A stretch of DNA of 64,000 bases from Bacteroidales bacterium (GCA_017480345.1 JAFVAU010000022.1:16977-80976); one strand, 5' to 3'; shown: positions 1-9,420, counted from the first letter of the stretch. Notes: generated by a model from the letters alone, not told the origin. Program-made: numbers and translations.

Positions 1-884
1 ACAAGGGCGTCACTCACCAGGATGCAGTCGAAGATATTGGGGTCTCCCCTGTAATAGAGGGAGCCTATGCCGTTGTCCAGCATCTCCCAGAAGGGGTTGA
101 AGAAGTCTCCCTTCTTCACATCGGCCACATTCCGGCGGCCATGGAGATACTGGGACAGGGAGGCATCGGCCGGATTGTCGTTCATGTCTCCAATCACAAT
201 GCACTTGATGCCGGGGTACTTTTTCTGCATCTGCAGAGCGTGGTTGTACACAATCTCCGCCGCGCGGGCCCTGAGGTCCTGGCCCTTGTCTCCCCGGCGG
301 GAAGGGAAATGGCACACGTAGAAGGCAAAATGCTCGCCGTCAATGATGCCGTGGGCCATGAGGACGTCGCGGGTGCGGAAATCTTCCTGCTCCTGCTTGT
401 TGTAGGTGGTAATCTTGATGCTGGTGTTGAAGTCGTAAGGAACGGCCTCGCTCTCCACCAGTTTCATGCGGGCGGGGTTGTACAGGAGGGCGCAGTCTAT
501 GCCGCGGCGGTCCGGGCTCTCGAAATGCACAATCTTGTAGCCGGCCTTCACCAGCTCCGGCTGGGCAATGAGGTCTTCCACCACCTCGCGGTTCTCCACC
601 TCCGCCAGGCCCAGCACCGTGTGCCAGACCCCGTTGTCCTGCCGCATGTCCGCTATCACGCGGGCCATGTTGTGCAGCTTGGAGGCATACTTCTCCGGGG
701 TCCACTCATTGGCCCCGTCCGGCAGGTACTCGTAGTCGTTCTTTCCCTGGTCATGGGTGGTATTGAACAGGTTCTCCACATTGTAGAACCCGATGACGTG
801 CTTCCCGCCATTCTTTTTCTTCGCACAGCCCTGCAGGGGCATCATGAGCATGACGGCCAGCACGGCCAGAATTGCCTTTCTCAT
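1..884 (-). CDS. Endonuclease/exonuclease/phosphatase-family lipoprotein (3' end beyond window)
   Basis: The reading frame starts at 884 and stays open to base 1, giving at least 294 residues. The N-terminus (MRKAILAVLAVMLMMPLQGC) is a lipoprotein signal peptide with its cysteine at residue 20, so the product should be exported and lipidated. The mature part carries family signatures: FYNVENLF near residue 33, an AEVENR motif (metal-binding Glu), HFPSRRGD, and GDMNDNP near residue 220. These place it in the Mg-dependent DNase I-like phosphodiesterase fold; members cleave DNA, phospholipids or phosphate esters, and the substrate cannot be read from sequence. A -7 box (TAACTTTG on the minus strand, 907-914) lies upstream. 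The C-terminus is missing because the window ends. Confidence 0.85.
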   Translation of the reverse strand, partial: MRKAILAVLAVMLMMPLQGCAKKKNGGKHVIGFYNVENLFNTTHDQGKNDYEYLPDGANEWTPEKYASKLHNMARVIADMRQDNGVWHTVLGLAEVENREVVEDLIAQPELVKAGYKIVHFESPDRRGIDCALLYNPARMKLVESEAVPYDFNTSIKITTYNKQEQEDFRTRDVLMAHGIIDGEHFAFYVCHFPSRRGDKGQDLRARAAEIVYNHALQMQKKYPGIKCIVIGDMNDNPADASLSQYLHGRRNVADVKKGDFFNPFWEMLDNGIGSLYYRGDPNIFDCILVSDAL

Positions 885-1023
885 AATCAATTTGTTTGTA
901 TTCATGCAAAGTTAATCTTTTTTCTTACTGTTTTTGATAAGAAACAAACAAAATGAATGTAAAACAACACTTTCTTTTTTACTATCCTTGCTTCTTTGTG
1001 AAAAGTACCTTATGTTTGATTCA

Positions 1024-1090
1024 ATAACTGGACATCTCGTCCGTTATCGAATAAATAATTTTGTTATAAATAAAATAATTTTTATCTTTG
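1024..1090 (+). promoter_or_regulatory. higBA promoter with upstream inverted repeat
   Basis: A Bacteroidota-type promoter is visible: TTG at 1061-1063, a 19-nt spacer, and TATCTTTG at 1083-1090, eight bases before the higB start. Upstream is a near-perfect inverted repeat, ATAACTGGAC (1024-1033) facing GTCCGTTAT (1039-1047), a plausible HigA operator. Binding by HigA is inferred from autoregulation known in the family. Confidence 0.55.
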
Positions 1091-1097
1091 CTGCCGT

Positions 1098-1391
1098 ATG
1101 AGAGTCATTGCGATTTCTACACAGAAAGCCTTCTGGGAAAAACACCCGGACGCCGAACAGCCACTTAAAGAATGGTATCTAAAAACCTGTCGGGCACAAT
1201 GGAAGACGTTGGCAGATATCCGCAAGGACTTCAATACCGTAGATTATGTTGGAAACCAACACTACGTATTTAACATCAAAGGAAACCATTATAGGCTTGT
1301 AACAGCTATAAAGTTTAAACCTGCATTGGTCTATATTCGTTTTGTCGGAACACACGACGAATATGACAGAATCGATGCTTCAACCATTTAG
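1098..1391 (+). CDS. higB: HigB-type mRNA interferase toxin
   Basis: This 97-residue basic protein matches the HigB/RelE-like toxin family in length and sequence: MRVIAIST at the start, the FWEKHPDAEQPLKEWY segment, and NIKGNHYRLVTAIKF followed by YIRFVGTHDEYDRID near the C-terminus. HigB cleaves mRNA on the ribosome and is neutralised by HigA. The toxin gene comes first, as is usual for higBA. The higA start lies 11 bases beyond this stop codon, so the two form one operon. Confidence 0.88.
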   Translation: MRVIAISTQKAFWEKHPDAEQPLKEWYLKTCRAQWKTLADIRKDFNTVDYVGNQHYVFNIKGNHYRLVTAIKFKPALVYIRFVGTHDEYDRIDASTI

Positions 1392-1401
1392 AGAAGGAAA
1401 T

Positions 1402-1767
1402 ATGGCACACATTAAGAATGAAGAGCAATACAAAGCCATGATGGCAAGGATTGACCAGCTTTTCTTTGAGACTAATGAAAAAACACCGGCCGACGATCCC
1501 CGACTGATGGAACTGGACCTTCTTTCTTCTTTGGTAGAAGAATACGAAAAAGAGCATTTCCCCATTGAAACGCCCTCACTTGCAAAGACTTTAAACGAGA
1601 GATTGGCCGATAATGAGTGGACCCAAAAGGAGATGGCCGGCCGACTGGGAATGACGGCGGCACGTCTGAATGCCATCCTTAGCGGGAAAGCAAATCCCAC
1701 ATACGAACAAGCCCGGACCATTTCGGAGAGTCTGAAGATAGATCCGGCCATTGTCCTGGCCCTTTAG
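1402..1767 (+). CDS. higA: HigA-type antitoxin, helix-turn-helix
   Basis: A 121-residue antitoxin partner of the preceding HigB toxin. I place the start at 1402 (MAHIKNEEQYKAMMARIDQL) because a GAGAAGGA ribosome-binding site sits at 1391-1398; an in-frame ATG at 1342 would lie inside higB. The N-terminal half (roughly residues 1-60) is the toxin-binding region with DDPRLMELDLLSSLVEEYE. The C-terminal half is an XRE-type HTH with WTQKEMAGRLGMTAARLNAI followed by LSGKANPTYEQARTISESL. It should bind HigB and repress the operon, probably at the inverted repeat at 1024-1047. Confidence 0.88.
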   Translation: MAHIKNEEQYKAMMARIDQLFFETNEKTPADDPRLMELDLLSSLVEEYEKEHFPIETPSLAKTLNERLADNEWTQKEMAGRLGMTAARLNAILSGKANPTYEQARTISESLKIDPAIVLAL

Positions 1768-1820
1768 ACATCTCGGGGGCAAAAAGGGCCGATTCCGCCC
1801 CCGCCGCATAGAAAAAACAA

Positions 1821-1858
1821 AAACCGGGGGCAGAAAGGGTGGTTTCTGCTCCCGGTTT
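1821..1858. terminator. Bidirectional hairpin terminator
   Basis: AAACCGGGGGCAGAAA (1821-1836) faces TTTCTGCTCCCGGTTT (1843-1858), a 16-bp stem with one G-T pair. It lies between convergent higA and the nuclease gene, with A-rich sequence on one side (1811-1823), so it probably ends transcription of both. Confidence 0.7.
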
Positions 1859-1876
1859 CTATGGGTGGGCGGAATC

Positions 1877-3856
1877 TTATTTCAGGCCCCAGAAACTGTT
1901 GCCGGTAGGATCCTCCGCCTTGATGGCGTCCTTCTTGTCTGCCGGCAGGTTCACAAAGAAGTTAAAGCCGGTCTTTTCCTCCAGGTCCTTGATGGACATG
2001 GCGCAGCTCTTCAGAGTAGGTTTACTCCCGGAAGAGTAGTCTTTGTGCTCGACATAGAAGCCTGCAGCAATATATGGGTTGGTACTGCTGGATGAATAGC
2101 GGAGCAGAGCTTTGAAATATGCAGAAGGAATGGTAACAGACTTCCCATCGTTGTCATTTACCGTAGGATCTCCCTTTTTCACCATACAGCCTGTAACCAC
2201 ATAAAGAGTGTCTGTACTATTGGAAGCCCTGCTCCACCGTCTGACTTGATTTTCAAGATCTCCCCAAACTCCGGAATTGAACTTGTCGCCACCCAACTGA
2301 GGCGTAGCATTCGTATAATAGAAGGTTTGATCATTAAAGTTCCGGCTTCTTAGACGATCGGCCGATCCAATCTGGTGTCCACGCTCATATCCGTTTGTAT
2401 AGAAATCACCGCTCTTGGCAAGAATAGCTTGAATATCCACATAAGGATCTTTATACCAATACTCGCTTCTACCTGTATTGCTCTCAGTGTACCAGTCATT
2501 CAAGGGATAAGCTACCCAATTGGCCACAAGATTGTCCGAATCATAGATAAAGGAATAGTTTCGGGAATACTTTCCGCTGTCGTAAACGGTATGGATATGG
2601 AATTGGGATGCGTCCGTAACCGCCGGAAGTTCCATCCAGGCAGGAACAGAGGAGTATGTATAACCATTGTCAATATCCGCAATCTTCTTAACATCGACAG
2701 CCATGATATTGTAGTGCGTACCGCCGGAGATTCCAAGGTAAAAACCGGTCACCTGGATAATTGCGCCGCTGAAACCGCGAATCTCCTCACTGTTGGGATA
2801 ATACGCGATGGAAGCATCCTGAGAGTCCAGTCCGTCAATCTTGATATTGTTATACGCACCATTCTGTACCAGCGTTCCTTGTACCGTGACAAAGGTGGGA
2901 ACTACAATATTACGGAAAGAAAGGAAGTGTGAAGCGCTTGAAGACATCTCGTCCGGTTCGAGATAAGTGAAAGATACTCCGGAACCCACAATCTGCACTG
3001 TAGGCTCCTGAATTTGAGACATGCCGGCATACAAAGCCTTTTTGCCACTTACATTTACTTTGTCACCAATGATCGGTGCCATCATTTCATTGGCATAAAC
3101 CAGCATGTATTCATAACCGTCAAAGCACATGATGCCCATTGAATGCTTGGCAACAACGGTTACTCCTTCAACAGACACGGAGGCGCCCTCGGCTGCCTTT
3201 CTTACACTCTCAAAAGGAGTCATCGGCTTTGCGGCTTGTGAGAAAGTAATTTCTTCCTTCTCATCCCCGGCCGTCACAGTAAGTGTGGCCGTTCTTTCTG
3301 TTGAGGTATTTTCAGACGCCGTAACGGTTAAAACAACGGCCTCATCCGAAGCCTCACCAGAGATAGCGGAAAGTGACAGCCATGTGGCAGAAGTTGTCGC
3401 GGACCAGCCCGGATTGGAAGAGATTGAAACCGTCTTGGTTCCTCCGGTATAATCAAACTCTTTATCGGAGCAAGCAACCGTCAGGAAAGGAGTCTTTTCA
3501 GACTGGTTTACAGCAACTACATTGGTTTTTCCGGCATAGGAGAATGAAATAGAACCAGAACGAGCACCTGAATTGTTGGGGTCAACAGTTACAGTTACAC
3601 TCGCATTCCCACTTCCGGAAGAAGGGGAAATCTTGAACCAGGCCCCCTCCGTAGCGGTACTCCATTTCACATTTGAATTTACGCTAAGGGAATATGATCC
3701 CCCCTCCGGACCTGAAGATATCGCAGACGGAGAGACTGAAAAGGATGCTGCGACTGTTCCTCCATTATCGCCTCCTGTATCAATCTTACTATTGCCTCCA
3801 CAGGAAACCAGAAGAGACGCAGCGGAAACCAATGCAATTAACAATCTGTAATTCAT
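1877..3856 (-). CDS. BACON-domain lipoprotein with DNA/RNA non-specific endonuclease domain
   Basis: A 659-residue protein in three parts. First, a lipoprotein signal peptide (MNYRLLIALVSAASLLVSCGG, Cys19) and about two BACON-type beta-sandwich repeats up to roughly residue 210. Second, a central region (about 215-400) resembling the OB-like domain often linked to secreted nucleases in Bacteroidota. Third, a C-terminal NucA/NUC1-like nuclease: YERGHQIGSADR at 490-501 holds the R-G-H catalytic motif, followed by YYTNATPQ and the metal-ligand Asn in DLENQVRRW. The protein should be an exported, membrane-anchored nuclease acting on extracellular nucleic acid. It has its own promoter (3881-3911) and lies downstream of the receptor/lipoprotein operon behind a terminator. 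Confidence 0.85.
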   Translation of the reverse strand: MNYRLLIALVSAASLLVSCGGNSKIDTGGDNGGTVAASFSVSPSAISSGPEGGSYSLSVNSNVKWSTATEGAWFKISPSSGSGNASVTVTVDPNNSGARSGSISFSYAGKTNVVAVNQSEKTPFLTVACSDKEFDYTGGTKTVSISSNPGWSATTSATWLSLSAISGEASDEAVVLTVTASENTSTERTATLTVTAGDEKEEITFSQAAKPMTPFESVRKAAEGASVSVEGVTVVAKHSMGIMCFDGYEYMLVYANEMMAPIIGDKVNVSGKKALYAGMSQIQEPTVQIVGSGVSFTYLEPDEMSSSASHFLSFRNIVVPTFVTVQGTLVQNGAYNNIKIDGLDSQDASIAYYPNSEEIRGFSGAIIQVTGFYLGISGGTHYNIMAVDVKKIADIDNGYTYSSVPAWMELPAVTDASQFHIHTVYDSGKYSRNYSFIYDSDNLVANWVAYPLNDWYTESNTGRSEYWYKDPYVDIQAILAKSGDFYTNGYERGHQIGSADRLRSRNFNDQTFYYTNATPQLGGDKFNSGVWGDLENQVRRWSRASNSTDTLYVVTGCMVKKGDPTVNDNDGKSVTIPSAYFKALLRYSSSSTNPYIAAGFYVEHKDYSSGSKPTLKSCAMSIKDLEEKTGFNFFVNLPADKKDAIKAEDPTGNSFWGLK

Positions 3857-3880
3857 ACAATAATGTTTAATGTGTCTTAC

Positions 3881-3911
3881 AAATTTACGGAAAGAATTTG
3901 TAATAGCAAAA
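3881..3911 (-). promoter_or_regulatory. Promoter of the secreted nuclease gene
   Basis: On the minus strand TTTTG (3911-3907), an 18-nt spacer and TAAATTTG (3888-3881) form a consensus Bacteroidota promoter about 25 bases before the start codon. The -33 box overlaps the left arm of the upstream gene's terminator. Confidence 0.65.
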
Positions 3912-3940
3912 GGGACGACTCAAAATGAATCGTCCCTTTT
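3908..3940 (-). terminator. Terminator after the BACON lipoprotein gene
   Basis: AAAAGGGACGA (3908-3918) and TCGTCCCTTTT (3930-3940) form an 11-bp stem. Read on the minus strand it follows the stop codon at 3961 by about 20 bases and ends in a T-run. Confidence 0.75.
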
Positions 3941-3960
3941 TATTCAAGAAGGAGAATAGA

Positions 3961-5880
3961 TTATTCGTCCTCAACTAACACATAGATATACGGAGCAGTA
4001 CCGTTATCTCCTGTATAATAACCGAAGGTTGTATAGGCACCGTCACCATGACGGACAGATCCGGCGCCACAGGTAATCTTCCAAGTGCCATCGGCATTGG
4101 CGGTCAAAATGTGGGTTACCAATGCGTCATCAGCATCTTTAGCGGCTATCTGGAAGCTGGCATGAGAACCATCATAGTAGCCAAAGCGTCCATCCGGCTG
4201 CTCGAGCTTGACACCGCCGGCCGTTTTCGTAAGAATCCATTGATTCTCCTGATTCTTGACGGTGATAACGTCTCCTTCGAGCTTGTCCGTAACATCCAAA
4301 CCAGCAGGATAACCATAGTTGCTGCTCACAGGAACAGCGGCATAATACTTGCCATCCTTTACGCCAACAATCATCACAGACTTGCCGGCCAAATCACCGG
4401 AAGTGGCTTTCTTGTAGCTATATGTCTTCAGGACAGAACCCTCGCTACGGACATACTTGTAAACATATACAGTCTCAAGTCCGGTGGCAGTGGAGCACTC
4501 AAAGATGTTCTTGGTTTCATTGTAACCCAGACTCTTCTGCTTGTCCACGTTGGTAAGGGTAATAGTACCATCCTCAGCAAACTCCACGGTAAACACCGGG
4601 CTTCCATTATCGGGAACCTTTGCGCTCACATTAAAGTTGTTGTAGGTGCCCTGCTGATAAAGGTAGCGGTCATCATTCTGCTTGATCTTGTAACCGCCCT
4701 CAACGGCCTCAAACGTATAGTTGTAAGACTCGGAAAGAGTAATCACATAATCACCGAACACATTGGCTTCAGCGGCAGCAGGATAGCCATAGTTGGAAGT
4801 GATATTGGTCATCATCTTGCCGGAAGGAGTCACAAGCACATAGGTTGCTCCGTCTTCAATTTCCTCTGCCAACTCGTAAAGGTGACCATCCAGGGCAAGG
4901 GCCTTCTGGGTGAATACCACTTTCTGCTCAGAAGTTTGAGAAGAAGATGAAGATTTAAAGGTTACTGTTCCAACACGCTCATCATAAGAGAGGTTAGGAT
5001 CTACATGGAAGGAAACCTCAACCTTACCCTGAGCCTTCTGGTTATAATCACTGAGGTAGATCCAATCAACGTCAGACTCATACTCAAACGTGTCACCCTT
5101 CACAGTGGCCACAATGGTCTGCTCTCCGCCTTCAGCTTCGACATCAACAGCAGCGACATCCAGGGAAAGGAGAGCCTTGACCAATTTAACCACGGTTACA
5201 TTAACCATTTCAACCTGGCCATTGTAGATTTGCTTAGGTCCTTCAACAGTAATAACATCGCCAACTTCGATTCCCCAGGCAGCGATGGAATTGTTCTTTC
5301 CACTTTTACCCTGCTTGTCCAAAGTACCATAGATATACAGACCATCCGTATTCTTTTCGGTGGTACTCCAGTCATAAGTGCCGTCATCCAGGAACCAGTT
5401 GCCATATTCTATACCGGTAATCTTGGTTACAACACCCGTGACCTTGTAATTCTTTTCAGGACCTTCCATAATCTCCTTACAGGTTGCAAGGGCAGCTGTG
5501 GAAAGACCCTGAATCAGGTTAACGAATTGAGTTTTCCCACCGCAGGAGATCTGTAACTGAACGTTACGTCCGGCCTCAGTGGCATCAGCGGAGAAAGTGA
5601 TGGTAGTTTCACCGGCATTGCCAGATATGGCGGAAGCAGTGAGCCACTTGGGAAGTGCGGCCATTACAGGGGCCTTTGCAGTCCCAATATTGATGATTTC
5701 ATTAAAGGACCAGGCCTGCGATGCCGTAACCGTCACCTGGGCACTTCCGCCAGCCATCGGAATGGAGACATAAGAAGTAGAGAGTTTAATCTCGTCCAGG
5801 ACTTGATCGGCCTCTTTGGTGCAGCTCACGGCCAGGGCCAGAGCGGCAACGATGGAAGCAAAAATATACTTGAGTCTCAT
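3961..5880 (-). CDS. BACON-domain surface lipoprotein, TonB-receptor partner
   Basis: A 639-residue lipoprotein with signal peptide MRLKYIFASIVAALALAVSC (Cys20). Residues about 30-130 form a BACON-type domain (ASQAWSFNE, TFSADATEAGRN). An OB-like segment follows (YKVTGVVTKITGIEYGNWFL), then a second BACON-like domain (about 240-330) with SDVDWIYLSD. The C-terminal half holds two related beta-rich units with the shared phrase SNYGYPA and aromatic repeats (YLYQQGTYNNFNV and GYYDGSHASFQI). No catalytic motif is apparent. Only 18 bases separate it from the upstream TonB-dependent receptor, so the two are probably one operon and this may be a surface ligand-binding accessory. BACON domains often bind glycans or mucin; that role here is inference. 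Confidence 0.75.
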   Translation of the reverse strand: MRLKYIFASIVAALALAVSCTKEADQVLDEIKLSTSYVSIPMAGGSAQVTVTASQAWSFNEIINIGTAKAPVMAALPKWLTASAISGNAGETTITFSADATEAGRNVQLQISCGGKTQFVNLIQGLSTAALATCKEIMEGPEKNYKVTGVVTKITGIEYGNWFLDDGTYDWSTTEKNTDGLYIYGTLDKQGKSGKNNSIAAWGIEVGDVITVEGPKQIYNGQVEMVNVTVVKLVKALLSLDVAAVDVEAEGGEQTIVATVKGDTFEYESDVDWIYLSDYNQKAQGKVEVSFHVDPNLSYDERVGTVTFKSSSSSQTSEQKVVFTQKALALDGHLYELAEEIEDGATYVLVTPSGKMMTNITSNYGYPAAAEANVFGDYVITLSESYNYTFEAVEGGYKIKQNDDRYLYQQGTYNNFNVSAKVPDNGSPVFTVEFAEDGTITLTNVDKQKSLGYNETKNIFECSTATGLETVYVYKYVRSEGSVLKTYSYKKATSGDLAGKSVMIVGVKDGKYYAAVPVSSNYGYPAGLDVTDKLEGDVITVKNQENQWILTKTAGGVKLEQPDGRFGYYDGSHASFQIAAKDADDALVTHILTANADGTWKITCGAGSVRHGDGAYTTFGYYTGDNGTAPYIYVLVEDE

Positions 5881-5898
5881 AAGATGTGCCGATTGAAA

Positions 5899-8800
5899 TT
5901 AGTTGAACAGATATTTGATACCGATGGAAGCGTACCAGCACTGGGCCAGCGTGTGGCTGGCGGTCCAGGTCTGGGTGCTGCCGGAAATGTAGGAAGGAGT
6001 GGAGAAGGTGGCATAACCCTTGTCATCGACACCTTCGTATTTGAGAATCTTACCCTCGGTAATGTCCGGGTTCAGGTACTTGGCCACGCCCCAGCTGTTG
6101 TTAAACAGGTTCAGCAGGTTCTTGACATCCAGGCTGAGCTGCAGGGTGTTCTTGGTCTGGCCAATCTTCACTGTGAAGTCGTGCTTGTAGCTGAAGTCCA
6201 GGCGGTGTACCCAAGGGCTGTAAACACTGTAAGCCTCGGCATACTGGCCCTGGTGCTTGGACAGGTAGCTGTCCTTGTGCACATAGTCCATGAAGCGGTT
6301 CTGGTCGTCGGCGGAGACAAAGCGGAACTGTCCGTTGGCAACCTGCTCGTCAGTGGGAATATAAACGGAGTCGTAGTTGTAACCGTCACCGTTCATGTCA
6401 TTGACCATCATGTAAGAATAGTTGCCACCGCCTTTCCAAGCCTCATAGATGAGGGAATAGTGGTTACCGCTCTTGTCATGATGGGTAGCGGAAGCAACCA
6501 CACGGTCCGGAGTCACGTACTGGGAGTTATGCAGGCCAATGTAATTGGGGCCCATGGAGGTGGGAACATAGGTGAAGGCAGACTCGGCTGCACTGCCGGG
6601 CATACCGGTGATTTCCTTGCTCACGGTGTGGGTGTAGGCAGCCATGAGGCTCAAGCTCTCGATGGGCTGCATGTTGAGGGTAACGTTGGCACTCCAGCCA
6701 TAACCCTTGGAAGTGTTCTCCAGCACGAAGGCCTTGGTGCCGGTACGGAAGTTTTCAGGATAGATGGGACGGTTGTCGGCTCCGTTGAAACGGGCGAAAC
6801 CTCTTGCATCCATCATGCTCCAGTCGGAGATGGACACGGCGTTGATGGTCTTGTTGAAGATACCTTCGGCCGTGATGCTGAACGGGAAGGAAGTGGGGAA
6901 GTTATAGTCAATGGCCAGGGAGGTCTTCCACACCTGAGGCATACGGAACTTGGGATCCACACCATTCACAGCAGAAGGAACGGTACCATCCTCAGGCTTT
7001 ACAGTGGTGGGATAACCCAGGCCCTGAAGCTTGTTCAGAAGGGCGTTGATGGTAGCCTTACCGTCAGCGTCCGTCACCAGACCGCCGGCGAATTCGTTCA
7101 TGGTGAAGCCCTTGGCCTCTGCATTCTTGGCGTTGATCTGGGCCTGATACTGAACCAGACCGCCATTGGTGGGCATATTGGTGAAGAACACCAGAGGCAG
7201 ACGGCCTACGAACAGACCGGTACCGCCGCGCACCTTCAGGCTGCGGTTGCCAAATACATCCCAGGTGAAACCAACACGCGGGGAAGCGGTAATCTTGGCA
7301 GAGGGCCACTTGCCGGTGTCAATGTGGGTTTCCTGGTAGTTGTTGGCCTTGGGATAGTAGTTAAGGGCCAGGATGGCGTTGTTGGTCATCAGGTCCTTGT
7401 TGTTGAAGAACAGACCGTCCAGACGGAGGCCGTAGGTTAGTTTGAAGTTGTCCGTAGCATTCCACTCGTCCTGGGCATAGATGCCGGCCTTGTAGAACTG
7501 GACGCGGGCGGCAGGGTTCTGCTCACCGTCATAACCGTAGGTGAGGCACACAATCTCAGGGGCGGCACCGGTGAGGAAGTCGTCCAGGGTGTTATAACGA
7601 TAGTAACCGGTACCGTTACGCATGTAGGCGTTGTCGGCCATCTGATACTCGAAGTTGACACCTCCGGTGATCTTGTGCTTACCCAGATACCAGGTGAGGT
7701 CGTCCTTTACGTTGGCAACGGTATTGTGCACGGCGTTGTTCCAGGTAAAGAGTTCATAACCCAGAGCCATGTAGTTGTCGCCGTTCCCGTCCAGGATGTC
7801 GATGAAGGGGAACTCGGAGGAGTTGGTTCCGCGGACATCGTTCAGCAGGGAGAAGGTGGCCAGGAACTGGTTGGAAAGGTTGTCCGTAAGGCGGCTGTTC
7901 AAATCCAGGGACCAAGTGTTCACCACGTTTCTCATGGAATACATGGAGTTGGCAAAGGACATGGAGTTCTTGGATATACGGTAGCTGGATGCGCGGGTGC
8001 CACCATCCATGGAAGTGCCGTTGGGGCTGTTCCAATAATTATTCAACGTATAGTTATAACGGAGAGCAAGGTGGTGCTTGTTGGTGATGTTCCAGTCCAG
8101 ACGGGCCAGGATCTTGTAGTTGCTCTCGTTGGCCGGGAAGTCCGTCCAGGAACCGGTATCGTAGCCGTACTTGTCCTTCACATGCTTGGAAACCTTTTCA
8201 AGGTCGGTCAGCGTGGTGCGGGAAATGTAATTGTCAGCATCGGAAACGCCATTGGTGGAACCTCTCCAACGGTTGACCACGGTAGGTTTTTTGACCATTT
8301 CACCACTTATGAAGAAGAAGAGCTTGTTCTTCACGATGGGGCCGCCAAAAGTGATACCGTAGGTAGTGGTGCGATCCTTGGCACGGGCACCGGGAATCTG
8401 CTCACCGTCTACGGCGTCACCCTGCATGTTCTCATTCTTATGATAGATGTAGGCCGTACCCTTGAAGGTGTTGGTACCGGACTTGGTGATGGCGTTCACG
8501 CCACCGCCGATGAAGTTGGTCTGGCGCACATCGTAAGGGGAAATCACAACCTGGAGTTCCTCGATGGCGTCGATGGAGACGGGGTTGCCGCCGCCAGGGA
8601 GGTTGGAGGACAGACCGAAGTTGTTGTTGAAGTCTGCACCGTCAACGGTAAAGTTGGCAAGGCGGCCGTCGGAACCGGCGAAGCTCATGCCGTTACCGCC
8701 GTAAGGGGAAAGGCGGGTGACATCCGTGATGCTGCGGCTCACCGTGGGCAGGGCGGTAATCTGGGCGCTGCCAATATTGGTGACGGCACCCGTACGCTCT

Positions 8801-9198
8801 TGGGAGGCGAACTTGGAGGCGGCATCGGCCACCACCACCGTAGCCTCGAGGAATTCGGTGGACTCGGCAATCTTGGCGTTCAGGCTGAAGGTTTCAGCCA
8901 GCTGGAGGGTGATTCCCGTGTAAGTGGTCTCCTGATAACCGAGGCAGGAGAAGTCCACCTTGTAGGGACCGCCGGTACGCATACCCTGGATGGTATAACG
9001 ACCGTCGGCGTTGGTAACTGCGCCATAGACAGTACCGGAGGGCTCGTGCATGGCCATCACGGCAGCGCCAATGACAGGCTCGCCGTTCTGGTCCACCACG
9101 CTACCGGAAAGGGAGGACGTGGTCACCTGAGCATAGGCGACAGTGCCCGCAATCAGCGTAGTGAATGCGAGCAGAAGGCTTTTGAAAGCTTTTTTCAT
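5899..9198 (-). CDS. Oar-type TonB-dependent receptor (copy A)
   Basis: This 1099-residue outer-membrane protein has a signal peptide (residues 1-23, cut after VAYA) and a carboxypeptidase-regulatory-like Ig domain (about 27-110: SGSVVDQNGEPVIGAAV, TNADGRYTIQGM). A TonB plug follows (TDVTRLSPYGG, FTVDGADFNNNFG, GGVNAITKSGTN), then a long beta-barrel ending in GIKYLFN. The plug pattern is that of Oar-like receptors rather than SusC. It should import an unknown large substrate with TonB energy. Its promoter, leader and first 30 codons are nearly identical, in inverted orientation, to those of the second receptor at 11572; similarity drops sharply after TTSSL. The downstream lipoprotein is likely cotranscribed. 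Confidence 0.9.
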   Translation of the reverse strand: MKKAFKSLLLAFTTLIAGTVAYAQVTTSSLSGSVVDQNGEPVIGAAVMAMHEPSGTVYGAVTNADGRYTIQGMRTGGPYKVDFSCLGYQETTYTGITLQLAETFSLNAKIAESTEFLEATVVVADAASKFASQERTGAVTNIGSAQITALPTVSRSITDVTRLSPYGGNGMSFAGSDGRLANFTVDGADFNNNFGLSSNLPGGGNPVSIDAIEELQVVISPYDVRQTNFIGGGVNAITKSGTNTFKGTAYIYHKNENMQGDAVDGEQIPGARAKDRTTTYGITFGGPIVKNKLFFFISGEMVKKPTVVNRWRGSTNGVSDADNYISRTTLTDLEKVSKHVKDKYGYDTGSWTDFPANESNYKILARLDWNITNKHHLALRYNYTLNNYWNSPNGTSMDGGTRASSYRISKNSMSFANSMYSMRNVVNTWSLDLNSRLTDNLSNQFLATFSLLNDVRGTNSSEFPFIDILDGNGDNYMALGYELFTWNNAVHNTVANVKDDLTWYLGKHKITGGVNFEYQMADNAYMRNGTGYYRYNTLDDFLTGAAPEIVCLTYGYDGEQNPAARVQFYKAGIYAQDEWNATDNFKLTYGLRLDGLFFNNKDLMTNNAILALNYYPKANNYQETHIDTGKWPSAKITASPRVGFTWDVFGNRSLKVRGGTGLFVGRLPLVFFTNMPTNGGLVQYQAQINAKNAEAKGFTMNEFAGGLVTDADGKATINALLNKLQGLGYPTTVKPEDGTVPSAVNGVDPKFRMPQVWKTSLAIDYNFPTSFPFSITAEGIFNKTINAVSISDWSMMDARGFARFNGADNRPIYPENFRTGTKAFVLENTSKGYGWSANVTLNMQPIESLSLMAAYTHTVSKEITGMPGSAAESAFTYVPTSMGPNYIGLHNSQYVTPDRVVASATHHDKSGNHYSLIYEAWKGGGNYSYMMVNDMNGDGYNYDSVYIPTDEQVANGQFRFVSADDQNRFMDYVHKDSYLSKHQGQYAEAYSVYSPWVHRLDFSYKHDFTVKIGQTKNTLQLSLDVKNLLNLFNNSWGVAKYLNPDITEGKILKYEGVDDKGYATFSTPSYISGSTQTWTASHTLAQCWYASIGIKYLFN

Positions 9199-9272
9199 AA
9201 AGGTTTTGATAAGAATAAATATTGATACTAAACAGTATATTCGCTAACCAAATCCGACGCAAAGATACGACC
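9110..9272. repeat. Left arm of 163-bp inverted repeat flanking the recombinase segment
   Basis: Bases 9110-9272 are the reverse complement of 11498-11660 with four mismatches; 131 bp (9110-9240) match perfectly. The repeat covers the -7 promoter box, the leader and the signal-peptide codons of receptor A. It contains ATACTGTTTAGTAT (top strand at 11532-11545, its complement at 9225-9238), a small palindrome with 5-bp arms that could be the recombinase crossover site. Confidence 0.9.
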
Positions 9273-9290
9273 TTTTTTTTACATTCAAAA
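9260..9290 (-). promoter_or_regulatory. Promoter of receptor A
   Basis: On the minus strand TTTTG (9290-9286), an 18-nt spacer and TATCTTTG (9267-9260) give a complete consensus promoter. The -7 box lies inside the inverted repeat; the -33 box lies just outside it, within the potentially invertible segment. The leader to the start codon is about 55 bases. Confidence 0.65.
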
Positions 9291-9420
9291 GTGATTTTAT
9301 AATGGAAAACCAACAATTTTGGGGCACCCTTTTATATACACTATTCTGCGGGCGTTTTTTCTTTTTCGCCCTTCACATTATGGGCCGTGTCGGAGCCCCG
9401 GGCTTTTTCTGTCACGCCGT

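Noticed and set aside
5803-9225. Long open frames antisense to the TonB receptor A gene
   Set aside because: They mirror the codon pattern of the receptor, have low-complexity Gly/Val/His-rich products and no signals.
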